Assembly: GCF_025725685.1 (NCBI RefSeq)
Contig: NZ_CP107008.1
Coordinates: 2,542,001 to 2,606,000, forward strand
Reading direction: 5' to 3'
DNA: 64,000 nt
DNA from: Halomonas sp. M4R1S46
GTDB lineage: Bacteria; Pseudomonadota; Gammaproteobacteria; Pseudomonadales; Halomonadaceae
Part shown: piece by piece, positions 1 through 7,089 of the stretch
Numbering within the stretch: the first letter of the stretch is position 1
Layout: every line of letters starts with the position of its first letter
The notes under the pieces: model-generated
Database searches by the model: none
What the model was told of the DNA's origin: nothing
The model's input: only the letters and a program-made list of their open reading frames with translations
Position numbers and translations under genes: made by a program

Positions 1-613
1 ATGGCGCCGGGGCCTCCTCGACCAGTCGCCCCCCCGCGAGGCACCCCCGCCGTGTGGCGACCCGGGCGATCTGCGCCGGGTCATGGGCGACCCAGATCAC
101 CGGCCAGCCCCCGTCACGGATGCGAGCCATCAGCCAGGCCTCCACCCGGCGGGTGGTGGCGTCGTCCAGGTTGGCCGTGGGCTCGTCCAGCAGCAGCACC
201 GAAGGGCCTCGGGTCAGGGCCCGCAGCAGTGCCAGGCGCTGTTTCTCGCCGGACGACAGACGGCCCACCGGCCAGTCGAGCACCGCCGGCGTCAGGCCCA
301 GGGCCGACAGGCCCCGATCATCCGCCGCGGGGAAGTGATCGCCCACCCGCTCGGCCCACCACTGGCTCTCCGCCGGCACCAGCATCACCCGGCGGCGCCA
401 TGCATGGCCCGGGAGGTCGGCCTGGGCCAGCTCGCCCAGGGTGACCGCTCCCCCATGGGGCTCCAGGTCGGCGATGGCCCGCAGCAGCCGGCTCTTGCCC
501 ACCCCGCTGGGGCCGGCGAGACACAGCACCTCCCCGGGGGCCACGCACAGCGAGACCGGCTGCAGGTCGCCGACGGTGAGCTCGTCGAGGCACAGGGGCG
601 GCTGGGCGGTCAT
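1..613 (-). CDS. ABC transporter ATP-binding protein, FetA/YbbL-like, C-terminus cut by window edge
   Basis: Reading leftward from an ATG at 613, the frame is open to the window edge (about 204 residues). Walker A is GPSGVGKS near residue 34, the signature is LSSGEKQRLALLRAL near residue 120, and Walker B is LLLDEPTANLD followed by a switch histidine in WVTHDP. The short N-terminus and compact ATPase-only architecture resemble FetA (YbbL), the ATPase of an iron-export ABC system. The matching permease (FetB/YbbM) would lie beyond the left edge, so the family assignment is a guess from the sequence alone. It is divergent from the truncated ACR3 gene. The ABC ATPase call is secure; the substrate is not. 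Confidence 0.8.
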   Translation of the reverse strand, partial: MTAQPPLCLDELTVGDLQPVSLCVAPGEVLCLAGPSGVGKSRLLRAIADLEPHGGAVTLGELAQADLPGHAWRRRVMLVPAESQWWAERVGDHFPAADDRGLSALGLTPAVLDWPVGRLSSGEKQRLALLRALTRGPSVLLLDEPTANLDDATTRRVEAWLMARIRDGGWPVIWVAHDPAQIARVATRRGCLAGGRLVEEAPAP

Positions 614-710
614 GGGAAGACTCCACGGTTCGAGAAGGCGGGCGAAGCCCGATGAGCCTAGCAGCTGCTCGTCATCGTCCGCGAGAGGCGAATCGGAGGA
701 TTGATGACAT

Positions 711-1544
711 ATGGAGCTGATCAAGCCATTCACCATGTTCGTCATCGCCGGCTTCTTCCTCACCGTGGTCTTTCGGCCCTGGATTCCCGAGGCCCTGGCC
801 AGCCAGTACCTGGCCGGCGCCATCCTGCTGGGCGCCGCCCCCTGCACCGCCATGGTCTTCGTGTGGAGCACCCTGACCCGCGGCGACGCCGCCTACACCC
901 TGGTCCAGGTCTCGCTCAATGACCTGATCATGCTGTTCGCCTTCGCCCCCATCGTGGTGGTGCTGCTCGGCGTGTCGGACATCCAGGTGCCATGGGACAC
1001 CGTGGCGCTCTCGGTGGTGCTGTATATCGTCATTCCCCTGGGCGCGGGCTACCTGAGCCGTCGGGCCCTGATCCGCCGTCACGGTCAGGCCTGGTTCGAG
1101 ACGGACTTCCTGGCGCGGATCGCCCCGGCCACGCCCATCGGCCTGATCATCACCCTGGTATTGCTGTTCGCCTTCCAGGGCGAGGTCATCCTGACCCATC
1201 CCCTGCATATCGTGCTGATTGCCATCCCGCTGATCCTGCAGACCTTCCTGATCTTCCTGCTGGCCTACGGCTGGGCCTGGCGGGTCCCCCACTGCGTGGC
1301 GGCGCCGGGCGCCATGATCGGCGCCAGCAACTTCTTCGAACTGGCCGTGGCCGCCGCCATCGCCCTGTTCGGCCTGCAATCCGGCGCGGCCCTGGCCACC
1401 GTGGTGGGGGTACTGGTAGAGGTGCCCTTGATGCTCGCCCTGGTGCGCATCGCCAACGCCACACGAGACCGGTTCCCCGCCCCGGCAGGCGCGAGCAGCC
1501 GGGCTGAGCCCTTGCCCCCGCGAGGTCACCCCCAGCGTCAGTGA
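711..1544 (+). CDS. ACR3-family arsenite efflux permease, N-terminally truncated
   Basis: The product (277 aa) matches the ACR3 arsenite permease from about its third or fourth membrane helix onward. It keeps the motif APCTAMVFVW with the conserved cysteine required for arsenite transport in the family, the NxFE-type motif (ASNFFELAVA), and about seven hydrophobic segments. Full-length ACR3 proteins have about 340-360 residues and ten helices, so roughly 80-100 N-terminal residues are missing. An in-frame TGA at 705-707 lies directly before the ATG, so no upstream extension exists. A GGAGGA box at 695-700 would allow translation. The product is probably a decayed or inactive permease; a second permease at 2822 may compensate. 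Confidence 0.8.
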   Translation: MELIKPFTMFVIAGFFLTVVFRPWIPEALASQYLAGAILLGAAPCTAMVFVWSTLTRGDAAYTLVQVSLNDLIMLFAFAPIVVVLLGVSDIQVPWDTVALSVVLYIVIPLGAGYLSRRALIRRHGQAWFETDFLARIAPATPIGLIITLVLLFAFQGEVILTHPLHIVLIAIPLILQTFLIFLLAYGWAWRVPHCVAAPGAMIGASNFFELAVAAAIALFGLQSGAALATVVGVLVEVPLMLALVRIANATRDRFPAPAGASSRAEPLPPRGHPQRQ

Positions 1545-1583
1545 ATGGCTGCCGCGCAGGACCGATAGGGCCAGGCATTTATT

Positions 1584-1605
1584 TCAATATTGCATGAAAT
1601 ATTGA
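1584..1605 (+). promoter_or_regulatory. Candidate ArsR operator upstream of arsR (inverted repeat)
   Basis: Two 8-bp arms, TCAATATT (1584-1591) and AATATTGA (1598-1605), form a perfect inverted repeat with a 6-bp spacer in an AT-rich patch 20 bp before the arsR start codon. ArsR/SmtB repressors bind AT-rich imperfect dyads overlapping their own promoters, so autoregulation is the natural reading. Binding itself is inferred. Confidence 0.6.
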
Positions 1606-1624
1606 GTTCACATACTCTTGAAAC

Positions 1625-1963
1625 ATGATTCAAGACAACGACGACATCGTCGCCAGAAAGCTGACCGCCCTCGCCCATCCCGTCCGCCTGGCGGCGATTC
1701 GCCGGCTGGCGGCGGCGGGCCCCGACGGCCTGACGGCAGGCAGGCTCGCCGAACGCCTGGACGTGGCGCCGAGTGCGTTGACCTTTCACCTGCAGAAACT
1801 GGCCGCCGCCGGCCTGGTCGAATCGCGTCGAGAGGGCCAGTTCGTCTATTACCGCGCGGTGTTCGATGCCCTGCTGGCGTTGACGGACCACCTGGTCGGT
1901 GCCTGCTGCAGCGAGTCCGAGGATACCTGCGGACCACGCTGTCCCACGTCTCGCGACCGGTGA
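1625..1963 (+). CDS. arsR: ArsR-family arsenite-responsive repressor (C-terminal cysteine type)
   Basis: 112 aa winged-helix ArsR/SmtB repressor. The HTH is seen around residues 37-62 (LTAGRLAERLDVAPSALTFH), followed by the wing SRREGQFVYYRAVF. The alpha-3 ELCVCDL metalloid site is absent; cysteines cluster at the C-terminus instead (C94, C95, C102, C106). This resembles the Acidithiobacillus-type ArsR, which binds As(III) with C95, C96 and C102. No good ribosome-binding site is visible before the ATG, so translation may be weak or leaderless. It heads the membrane protein, rhodanese and permease genes and probably represses them together with itself through the dyad at 1584-1605. Confidence 0.9.
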   Translation: MIQDNDDIVARKLTALAHPVRLAAIRRLAAAGPDGLTAGRLAERLDVAPSALTFHLQKLAAAGLVESRREGQFVYYRAVFDALLALTDHLVGACCSESEDTCGPRCPTSRDR

Positions 1964-2017
1964 CCCTCCTCCTCTCCTGAGGGCTCATCCGCACCGCTCA
2001 TGACAAAGGAGCGCAAG

Positions 2018-2467
2018 ATGATCCAGACAGCCCCCAACAGACCTTCCTGGCCCAGGGCGATCGGCATCGGGATCGCGGTGTCGGTGCTCACCGCCATCGT
2101 CATGGTGGCCTCGCTGAAGACCGGCGTCTCGCCCTTCCCCAAGCCCCCTTCCCTGGCCTTCGCCGAGACCCTGCTGGGGCGGACCCTGCCGATGCCGGTC
2201 GGCCTGCTCTTCCACACGGTCTATGTGACCTTCTGGTCGGTGGTATTCGTGCGCTATTTCCCGCGCAAGACCCTGCTAACCGCGCTGGGCCTGGCCGCCG
2301 TGCTATGGGGGGTGATCCTGGTGGTGTTCTTCCCCGTGATCGGCTGGGGGCTCGCCGGAGGGGCGATCGGTCCCCAGCTGATCCCGGCGTCCGCCCTGCC
2401 GCACCTGCTGTTTGGCCTACTGCTGTGGGGGCTGGACCGCTATTTCGGCAAGCCGTCCCACGCTTGA
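2018..2467 (+). CDS. Small four-helix membrane protein of unknown function in the ars locus
   Basis: 149 aa with about four hydrophobic segments (residues 13-33, 57-78, 85-108 and 123-140) and no motif I recognise. The ATG at 2018 is preferred over the one at 2000 because an AAAGGAG box at 2005-2011 sits 6 bp before it. It lies between arsR and a rhodanese gene, with 15 bp to the latter, so it is almost certainly co-transcribed with arsenic genes. A role in metalloid handling or sulfur trafficking is inferred only from its neighbours. Confidence 0.75.
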   Translation: MIQTAPNRPSWPRAIGIGIAVSVLTAIVMVASLKTGVSPFPKPPSLAFAETLLGRTLPMPVGLLFHTVYVTFWSVVFVRYFPRKTLLTALGLAAVLWGVILVVFFPVIGWGLAGGAIGPQLIPASALPHLLFGLLLWGLDRYFGKPSHA

Positions 2468-2482
2468 ACCCGGAGAGGTGCC

Positions 2483-2806
2483 ATGCCAACGATCGATACC
2501 GCGACCCTGCGAGACTGGCAAAGCCGCGGCCAGGATTTCATTCTGGTGGATACCCTGCCGGCCGAGGCCTTCGCCAAGGGACACCTGCCGGGGGCCATCA
2601 ACATCGTCTCCGACGATATCCTGGACGCGGCGCCCCGCCGGCTTCCCGGCAGGCAGGCGACCATCGTCGTGTATTGTGCCAGTGAAGACTGCAAGCGAGC
2701 CGGCCGTGCCGCCGAACGCCTGAGCCGCCTCGGCTATACCGAGGTCTACCATTATGTGGGCGGCAAAAGGGCCTGGAAGGCCGAGGGCTTGTCACTGGAA
2801 CACTGA
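2483..2806 (+). CDS. Single-domain rhodanese (sulfurtransferase-like)
   Basis: 107 aa, one rhodanese domain. The N-terminal part has FILVDTLPAEAFAKGHLPGAINI, the standard substrate-strand and GHIPGA-like motif. The active-site loop is VVYCASEDCKRA, with the catalytic cysteine near residue 63 and a second cysteine five residues later. The C-terminal GGKRAWKAEGL is also typical. Rhodaneses move sulfane sulfur through a cysteine persulfide. Here it sits in the ars operon, 15 bp before the permease gene. Some arsenic islands carry such genes, but the exact role is unknown. Confidence 0.85.
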   Translation: MPTIDTATLRDWQSRGQDFILVDTLPAEAFAKGHLPGAINIVSDDILDAAPRRLPGRQATIVVYCASEDCKRAGRAAERLSRLGYTEVYHYVGGKRAWKAEGLSLEH

Positions 2807-2821
2807 GAAGGATCCTCATCC

Positions 2822-3787
2822 GTGCGCGACTGGATGGAACGCCAGCAATCCTGGATCTACCTGCTGTGTATCCTGGCGGGCCTGGCCATCGGGCTGGGCC
2901 GGTCGGACGTGACCACCCGGCTGGAAGCCTTCCTCTGGCCGCTGCTCGGCGGCCTGCTCTACGCCACCTTCACCCAGGTGCCGCTGACACGGATCGGCCA
3001 GGGCCTCAGGGATTGGCGCTTCCTGGCGGCCCTGCTGCTCGGCAACTTCGTGGTGATTCCCGGCGTCCTGGGCGGGCTGATGACCCTCCTGCCCGTGTCG
3101 CCCGTCGTGCAGGCCGGCGTGCTGCTGGTGCTGCTCGTCCCCTGTACCGACTGGTTCATCAGCTTTACCCACCTGGGCCAGGGCGATGCCGGCCGAGCCA
3201 TCGCCGCCGCGCCGGTACTCCTGCTCGTGCAGTTGCTGGCCCTGCCCGTCTATCTCTGGCTCTTCCTGGGCGCGGCATGGTTTCAGGCCGCGATCAGCAC
3301 CCACCTGCTCGGCGCCTTCGCGGGATTGATCCTCACTCCCCTGGCCCTGGCCTGGGTGACCGAGCGCCTGGCCGAACGTAGCCTCACCGCCAGGCGGCTG
3401 GTGCATGGCCTGGGCCTGCTGCCCGTCCCCCTGCTGGCGCTGGTGGTCTTCGTCATCGCCGCCTCCCAGGTGACGACCGTGGCCGGCCTCGGCGGGGTGT
3501 TGATCCAGGGGCTGCTGATCTTCGTCGCCTACCTGGTCTTCGCCGCCTTCCTGGGCAGGACACTCGGCAGGCTGTTCCGGCTCCCCGCGCCGGCAGCCAG
3601 GACCCTGACCTTCAGCTTCGGCACACGCAACTCCTTCGTGATGCTGCCCATCGCCCTGACACTGCCCGAGGCCTGGCAGGCCGCCGTGGTGGTCATCGTC
3701 TTCCAGTCGCTGGTCGAGCTGTTCGGCATGGTGGCCTACCTGGCCTGGGTGCCGACCAGGTTGATCCCCGAGCCCGCTCACACCTAG
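2822..3787 (+). CDS. Arsenic resistance permease of the ACR3/SBF (BART) superfamily
   Basis: 321 aa with about ten hydrophobic segments from residue 12 to 310. The first helices contain LLYATFTQVPL and the fourth has LLVPCTDWFISFTHLGQGD, which parallels the cysteine-containing APCTxMVxVW motif of ACR3. Near the C-terminus FSFGTRNSFVMLPIALTL corresponds to the second conserved ACR3/bile-acid-symporter motif. A GTG at 2822 is the longest start; an ATG at 2834 is possible. The protein is full length, unlike the ACR3 at 711, and probably exports arsenite. Antimonite or another oxyanion cannot be ruled out. Confidence 0.8.
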   Translation: MRDWMERQQSWIYLLCILAGLAIGLGRSDVTTRLEAFLWPLLGGLLYATFTQVPLTRIGQGLRDWRFLAALLLGNFVVIPGVLGGLMTLLPVSPVVQAGVLLVLLVPCTDWFISFTHLGQGDAGRAIAAAPVLLLVQLLALPVYLWLFLGAAWFQAAISTHLLGAFAGLILTPLALAWVTERLAERSLTARRLVHGLGLLPVPLLALVVFVIAASQVTTVAGLGGVLIQGLLIFVAYLVFAAFLGRTLGRLFRLPAPAARTLTFSFGTRNSFVMLPIALTLPEAWQAAVVVIVFQSLVELFGMVAYLAWVPTRLIPEPAHT

Positions 3788-3801
3788 CCACATGGCCAAC
3801 C

Positions 3802-4152
3802 TCAGCACAGGGCGGCGCGGCGCGCGGGGCGATGGCCCATGCGGCCGAGCCGTGACTGGAGCGCATCGAGGCGCGCGGCCCCGCCTTCCGCCCCGGCCGC
3901 CAGGATCCTCGACGCCCAGTCGGGCAGGTCGGGGGCGATGGCATAGTAGACCCACTGGCCCTCGCGACGATCCTCGAGCAGGCCACAGCGGCGCAGTTGG
4001 GCCAGGTGCCGCGATACCTTGGGCTGCGACTCCTCCAGGGCATGGGTCATCTCGCAGACGCACAGCTCTCCCTCGCGCTGGATGAGCAGCATCAGCATCA
4101 ACCGGGTCTCGTCGGCCAGGCACTTGAAGAGACGGAGGGGATCCAGCGACAT
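3802..4152 (-). CDS. arsR: ArsR-family repressor (ELCVCE type) closing the arsC-arsJ unit
   Basis: 116 aa ArsR/SmtB protein starting MSLDPLRLFK. The metalloid site in alpha-3 is GELCVCEMTHAL, with C31 and C33; the third cysteine of the plasmid R773 ArsR motif is absent. The HTH continues as EESQPKVSRHLAQLRRCGLL and the wing as DRREGQWVYY. The start at 4152 is chosen because upstream residues are Arg/Pro-rich and non-conserved. It is the last gene of the leftward arsC-GAPDH-arsJ unit, and its 3' end converges with the permease gene, with 14 bp between. It may repress arsC through the palindrome at 6974-6989. Confidence 0.9.
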   Translation of the reverse strand: MSLDPLRLFKCLADETRLMLMLLIQREGELCVCEMTHALEESQPKVSRHLAQLRRCGLLEDRREGQWVYYAIAPDLPDWASRILAAGAEGGAARLDALQSRLGRMGHRPARRAALC

Positions 4153-4229
4153 GGGACGGTTCCTGCAAGGGTGAGAACTCGATTCTACGCCAGCCGGCCG
4201 AGGGCGCGAAGCCCGCGGCCGGCGGCGGG

Positions 4230-5465
4230 TCAGCGCGCGGCGGCCTCCCGCGGCAGCGCCAGGGCCATCAGCGCACTGGCCGCCACCAGGGCCGCGGAGA
4301 TCCACAGGCAGGCGGCCAGCCCCTGGACCTGGTAGACCCAGCCGGAGAGCAGAGTGCCGGCGAGCCGGCCCATGGCATTGGCCATGTAGTAGAAGCCCAC
4401 GTCCATGGAGACGCCGTCGGCCCGCGCGTAGTGAACGATCAGGTAGCTGTGCCAGCTGGAGTTGATGGCGAAGAGCACGCCGAAGGCCAGCAGCCCCGCC
4501 ACCAGCCAGCCCACCTCGGCCAGCGGCAGCAGCGCCAGTAGCGCCGGCAGGCCGGCCAGCGCCAGGGCCCAGAACGCCGTGACGGCCCGCGCGCCGCCCT
4601 TGACCAGGCCGGTGAGGCGCGGCGCCTGGGTCTGCACCCCGCCGTAGCCGATCACCCAGATCGCCAGCAGACCGCCCACCGTCCAGTGGCTCCAGCCATG
4701 CAGGTCATACAGGAACACCGGCAGGGCCACCACGAACCACACGTCCCGGGAGGCGAACAGGCACAGCCGCGCCGCCGCGAGCACGTTGATGGCCCGCGAC
4801 CGGGAGAGCACCTCGGAGAACTTCGGCTTGTGCTTGACGCGGCCCAGGTCGGCCTTGAGCCGCGAAAGCGACAGCGTGAGCACCGCAACCAGCATCACCG
4901 CCATGACGATCACCGCGCCGCGGAAGCCGATCAGCGTCAGCAGCAGGCCGCCGAGGAAGAAACCGCCCCCCTTGAGCGCGTTCTTGGAGCCGGTGAGGAT
5001 CGCCACCCAGCGATAGAGCGCGCTACCGGCGCTGGGGCTGTCCCTGGGCACCAGCACCTTGACCGCGCTCTTGGCGCTCATCTTGTTGAGGTCCTTGGCG
5101 ATGCCGGAGAGCGCCTGGGCGCCCATCACCCAGGGCACGGTCAGCGCCGCGGCGGGCACCATCAACATGGCCAGGGCGACGATCTGTAGCCCCAGCCCCA
5201 CGTTCATGGTGCGGTTGAGGCCCAGGCGCGCGCCCAGCCAGCCCCCCACCAGGTTGGTGACCACGCCGAAGGCCTCGTAGAAGAGGAACAGCAGCGCCAC
5301 CTCCAGCGGCGTATAACCCAACTGGTGGAAATGCAGCACCACCAGCATGCGCAGGGCGCCGTCGGTGAGGGTGAAGGCCCAGTAGTTGCCGGTGATCAGC
5401 AGGTACTGGCGCACCTCGAAGGGCAGTGCCCTCAGACGACTCGCGATTCCCCCTGCGTCAGGCAT
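4230..5465 (-). CDS. arsJ: ArsJ, 1-arseno-3-phosphoglycerate efflux MFS transporter
   Basis: 411 aa major-facilitator protein with about twelve hydrophobic segments. It begins with YLLITGNYWAFTLTDGALRMLVVLHFHQLG, typical of ArsJ, and contains ALSGIAKDLNKMSAKSAVKV and LTGSKNALKGGGFFLGG. ArsJ exports the unstable arsenoester 1-arseno-3-phosphoglycerate made by the partner GAPDH. The GAPDH gene lies directly upstream and its stop overlaps the arsJ start by 8 bp, so the two are probably translationally coupled. This pairing is the diagnostic context for ArsJ. Confidence 0.93.
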   Translation of the reverse strand: MPDAGGIASRLRALPFEVRQYLLITGNYWAFTLTDGALRMLVVLHFHQLGYTPLEVALLFLFYEAFGVVTNLVGGWLGARLGLNRTMNVGLGLQIVALAMLMVPAAALTVPWVMGAQALSGIAKDLNKMSAKSAVKVLVPRDSPSAGSALYRWVAILTGSKNALKGGGFFLGGLLLTLIGFRGAVIVMAVMLVAVLTLSLSRLKADLGRVKHKPKFSEVLSRSRAINVLAAARLCLFASRDVWFVVALPVFLYDLHGWSHWTVGGLLAIWVIGYGGVQTQAPRLTGLVKGGARAVTAFWALALAGLPALLALLPLAEVGWLVAGLLAFGVLFAINSSWHSYLIVHYARADGVSMDVGFYYMANAMGRLAGTLLSGWVYQVQGLAACLWISAALVAASALMALALPREAAAR

Positions 5466-6504
5466 TGCCCACCTGCATCCCTTCTCCCCGTCCCCGCCCC
5501 ACCTTCATGGCCAGCTCGGCGGTGCGGTTGGCGTAGCCCCACTCGTTGTCGTACCAGGCGTAGAGCTTGAGCTGGGTGCCATTGACCACCATGGTCGAGG
5601 GCGCATCGATGATCGCGCTGCGCGGGTCGGTGCGGTAGTCGATGGACACCAGCGGGCGCTCTTCAAAGCCCAGGATGCCGGCCATCTCGCCTTCCGCCGC
5701 CTGCTTCAGGGCGGCGTTGACCTCCTCCACCGTCGCCTCCCGCGCGAGCTCGAAGACCATGTCGGTGAGCGAGGCGTTGGCCAGCGGCACGCGCACGGCG
5801 TGGCCGTTCAGCTTGCCCTCGAGCTCCGGGAAGATGGCGGTGATCGCCTTGGCGGACCCGGTGGTGGTGGGAATCAGGCTCATGCCGCAGGCCCGGGCCC
5901 GGCGAAGATCCTTGTGTGGCGCGTCGAGGATGGTCTGGGTGTTGGTGATGTCGTGCACCGTGGTCATCGAGCCGTGGCGGATGCCGAAGGTCTCGTGGAT
6001 CACCTTGACCGCCGGGGCCAGGCAGTTGGTGGTGCAGCTGGCCGCGGTGACGATGCGGTGCATCTCGGGATCGAAGGCATCGTCGTTGACCCCCATCACC
6101 ACGTTGAGCACGCCCGCCTCCTTCACCGGCGCACTGACCACCACCCGGCCGACGCCCTGGTCCAGATAGGCGGTGAGCGCCTGCCGTGTCTTGATCGCCC
6201 CGGAGGCCTCGATCACCAGGTCGCAGTCCGACCAGTCGGTGTCCGCCGTCTCGCGGTTGGCGCTGAAGGCGCTGCGCAGGCCGTCGACCACGATGGCATC
6301 GCCCTCGGCCTGGATGCCCCGACCGGGCGCCCAGTGGCCGTGGACCGAGTCGAACTCCAGCAGGTGGGCGAAGGTGGCGGCATCGCCGCCCGGGTCGTTG
6401 ATGCGCACCACCTCGGCCTCGCCGGCCTCGACGCGCGACCAGAGGCTGCGCAGCGCGAGGCGGCCGATGCGGCCGAAGCCATTGATGCCGATGCGTAGGG
6501 TCAT
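5458..6504 (-). CDS. ArsJ-associated glyceraldehyde-3-phosphate dehydrogenase
   Basis: 348 aa type I GAPDH. The Rossmann start is IGINGFGRIGRLALR, the catalytic cysteine is C157 in ASCTTNCLAP, and the partner histidine is H184 in TTVHDITNTQ. The C-terminal WYDNEWGYANR is standard. In ars operons this enzyme uses arsenate instead of phosphate to make 1-arseno-3-phosphoglycerate, which ArsJ then expels. The immediate overlap with arsJ supports this dedicated role rather than housekeeping glycolysis. The ribosome-binding site GAGAGG lies just before the ATG at 6504. Confidence 0.93.
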   Translation of the reverse strand: MTLRIGINGFGRIGRLALRSLWSRVEAGEAEVVRINDPGGDAATFAHLLEFDSVHGHWAPGRGIQAEGDAIVVDGLRSAFSANRETADTDWSDCDLVIEASGAIKTRQALTAYLDQGVGRVVVSAPVKEAGVLNVVMGVNDDAFDPEMHRIVTAASCTTNCLAPAVKVIHETFGIRHGSMTTVHDITNTQTILDAPHKDLRRARACGMSLIPTTTGSAKAITAIFPELEGKLNGHAVRVPLANASLTDMVFELAREATVEEVNAALKQAAEGEMAGILGFEERPLVSIDYRTDPRSAIIDAPSTMVVNGTQLKLYAWYDNEWGYANRTAELAMKVGRGRGEGMQVGNA

Positions 6505-6546
6505 GAGGGCCTCTCGAAGGTTACAGGGTTGGACGGCATGGCCGTG

Positions 6547-6954
6547 TCAGCGCTGGGCATCCAGCCACAGCTGGAGCCGATGGCGGATCTCCTGGAGCGC
6601 CTGCCCGTAGGCGTTCTCACGGTCGATCAGGCGCGGGTCGCGGATATCCCAGTAGAGCCGCTCCCCGACCTCCCCCGGCCAGTCGCGACAGGCCTGCCGG
6701 GCCTTGTCGCAGAGCACGATCACCGTGTCGAAGGCCTCGCCGGCGAAGTCGTCCAGGGACGTGCTGGCCAGCCCCTCGGTGGCGATGCCCAGCTTGTCGA
6801 GCGCCTCCAGGGTCCGTTCGTGGGGCGCATCGGGCTCGCTGCCGGCGCTGAAGGCCGCAAAGCGCTCGCCGGCCAGGTGCCTCAGCATCGCCTCGCCCAT
6901 CAACGAGCGCGCGGAATTGGCGTTGCACAGGAAGAGGACGCGTCGCTTGGCCAT
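6547..6954 (-). CDS. arsC: Arsenate reductase, low-molecular-weight phosphatase (thioredoxin-coupled) type
   Basis: 135 aa. The P-loop LFLCNANSARS places nucleophilic C10 and R16 exactly as in the S. aureus pI258 ArsC, and the second pair C82 and C89 (LCDKARQAC) has the same numbering. YWDIRDP carries the general-acid aspartate region. These three cysteines define the thioredoxin-coupled family, which reduces arsenate to arsenite by a disulfide relay C10-C82-C89. It is the first gene of the leftward unit with GAPDH, arsJ and arsR; the start at 6954 follows a GGGAG box. The upstream region holds a palindrome and a Pho-box-like repeat. Confidence 0.95.
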   Translation of the reverse strand: MAKRRVLFLCNANSARSLMGEAMLRHLAGERFAAFSAGSEPDAPHERTLEALDKLGIATEGLASTSLDDFAGEAFDTVIVLCDKARQACRDWPGEVGERLYWDIRDPRLIDRENAYGQALQEIRHRLQLWLDAQR

Positions 6955-6973
6955 GTGGTTGGCTCCCGATTAT

Positions 6974-6989
6974 ATATGGAATTCCATAT
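6974..6989 (-). promoter_or_regulatory. Perfect 16-bp palindrome, candidate ArsR operator of arsC
   Basis: ATATGGAATTCCATAT is a perfect palindrome ending 19 bp before the arsC start codon. A TACATA hexamer (plus-strand 6987-6992), 10 nt after the Pho-box-like site, could be the -10 element and overlaps the palindrome. A repressor bound here would block the promoter. ArsR is the most likely ligand, given two arsR genes in the locus. Binding is inferred. Confidence 0.5.
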
Positions 6990-7002
6990 GTAGACGAGAC
7001 CG

Positions 7003-7020
7003 ATGACACTCCCGTGACAG
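7003..7020 (-). promoter_or_regulatory. Pho-box-like site upstream of arsC
   Basis: On the minus strand the site reads CTGTCACGGGAGTGTCAT. It has two TGTCA-type repeats in 11-bp register, the spacing of a PhoB box, and agrees with the pstS box at 11599-11616 at 13 of 18 positions, including both TGTCA cores. It lies about 49 bp before the arsC start codon, with a possible -10 hexamer 10 nt downstream, the normal PhoB geometry. PhoB control is an inference. Confidence 0.55.
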
Positions 7021-7033
7021 GGGTGGACACGAC

Positions 7034-7063
7034 GACGGGGAGGCGATCGCTCGCCTCCCCGTC
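7034..7063 (-). terminator. Strong hairpin downstream of pstB
   Basis: GACGGGGAGGCGA and TCGCCTCCCCGTC form a 13-bp perfect GC-rich stem with a TCGC loop, 26 bp past the pstB stop codon. There is no T-run, so it may act as a weak terminator or a 3'-end stabiliser. It separates pst transcription from the arsC promoter. Confidence 0.55.
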
Positions 7064-7089
7064 CAAATACCACTCATGACTCGCCGACC

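Noticed and set aside
1..444. 147-codon plus-strand frame at the left edge
   Set aside because: Pro/Arg/Gly-rich shadow of the ABC ATPase gene on the other strand.
2000..2017. ATG at 2000 as start of the small ars membrane protein
   Set aside because: It has no ribosome-binding site, while AAAGGAG is well placed for the ATG at 2018.
6974..6989. GAATTC and nearby CATATG looking like cloning sites
   Set aside because: Natural six-base sites within a palindrome in otherwise continuous chromosomal sequence; no vector-like DNA is present.
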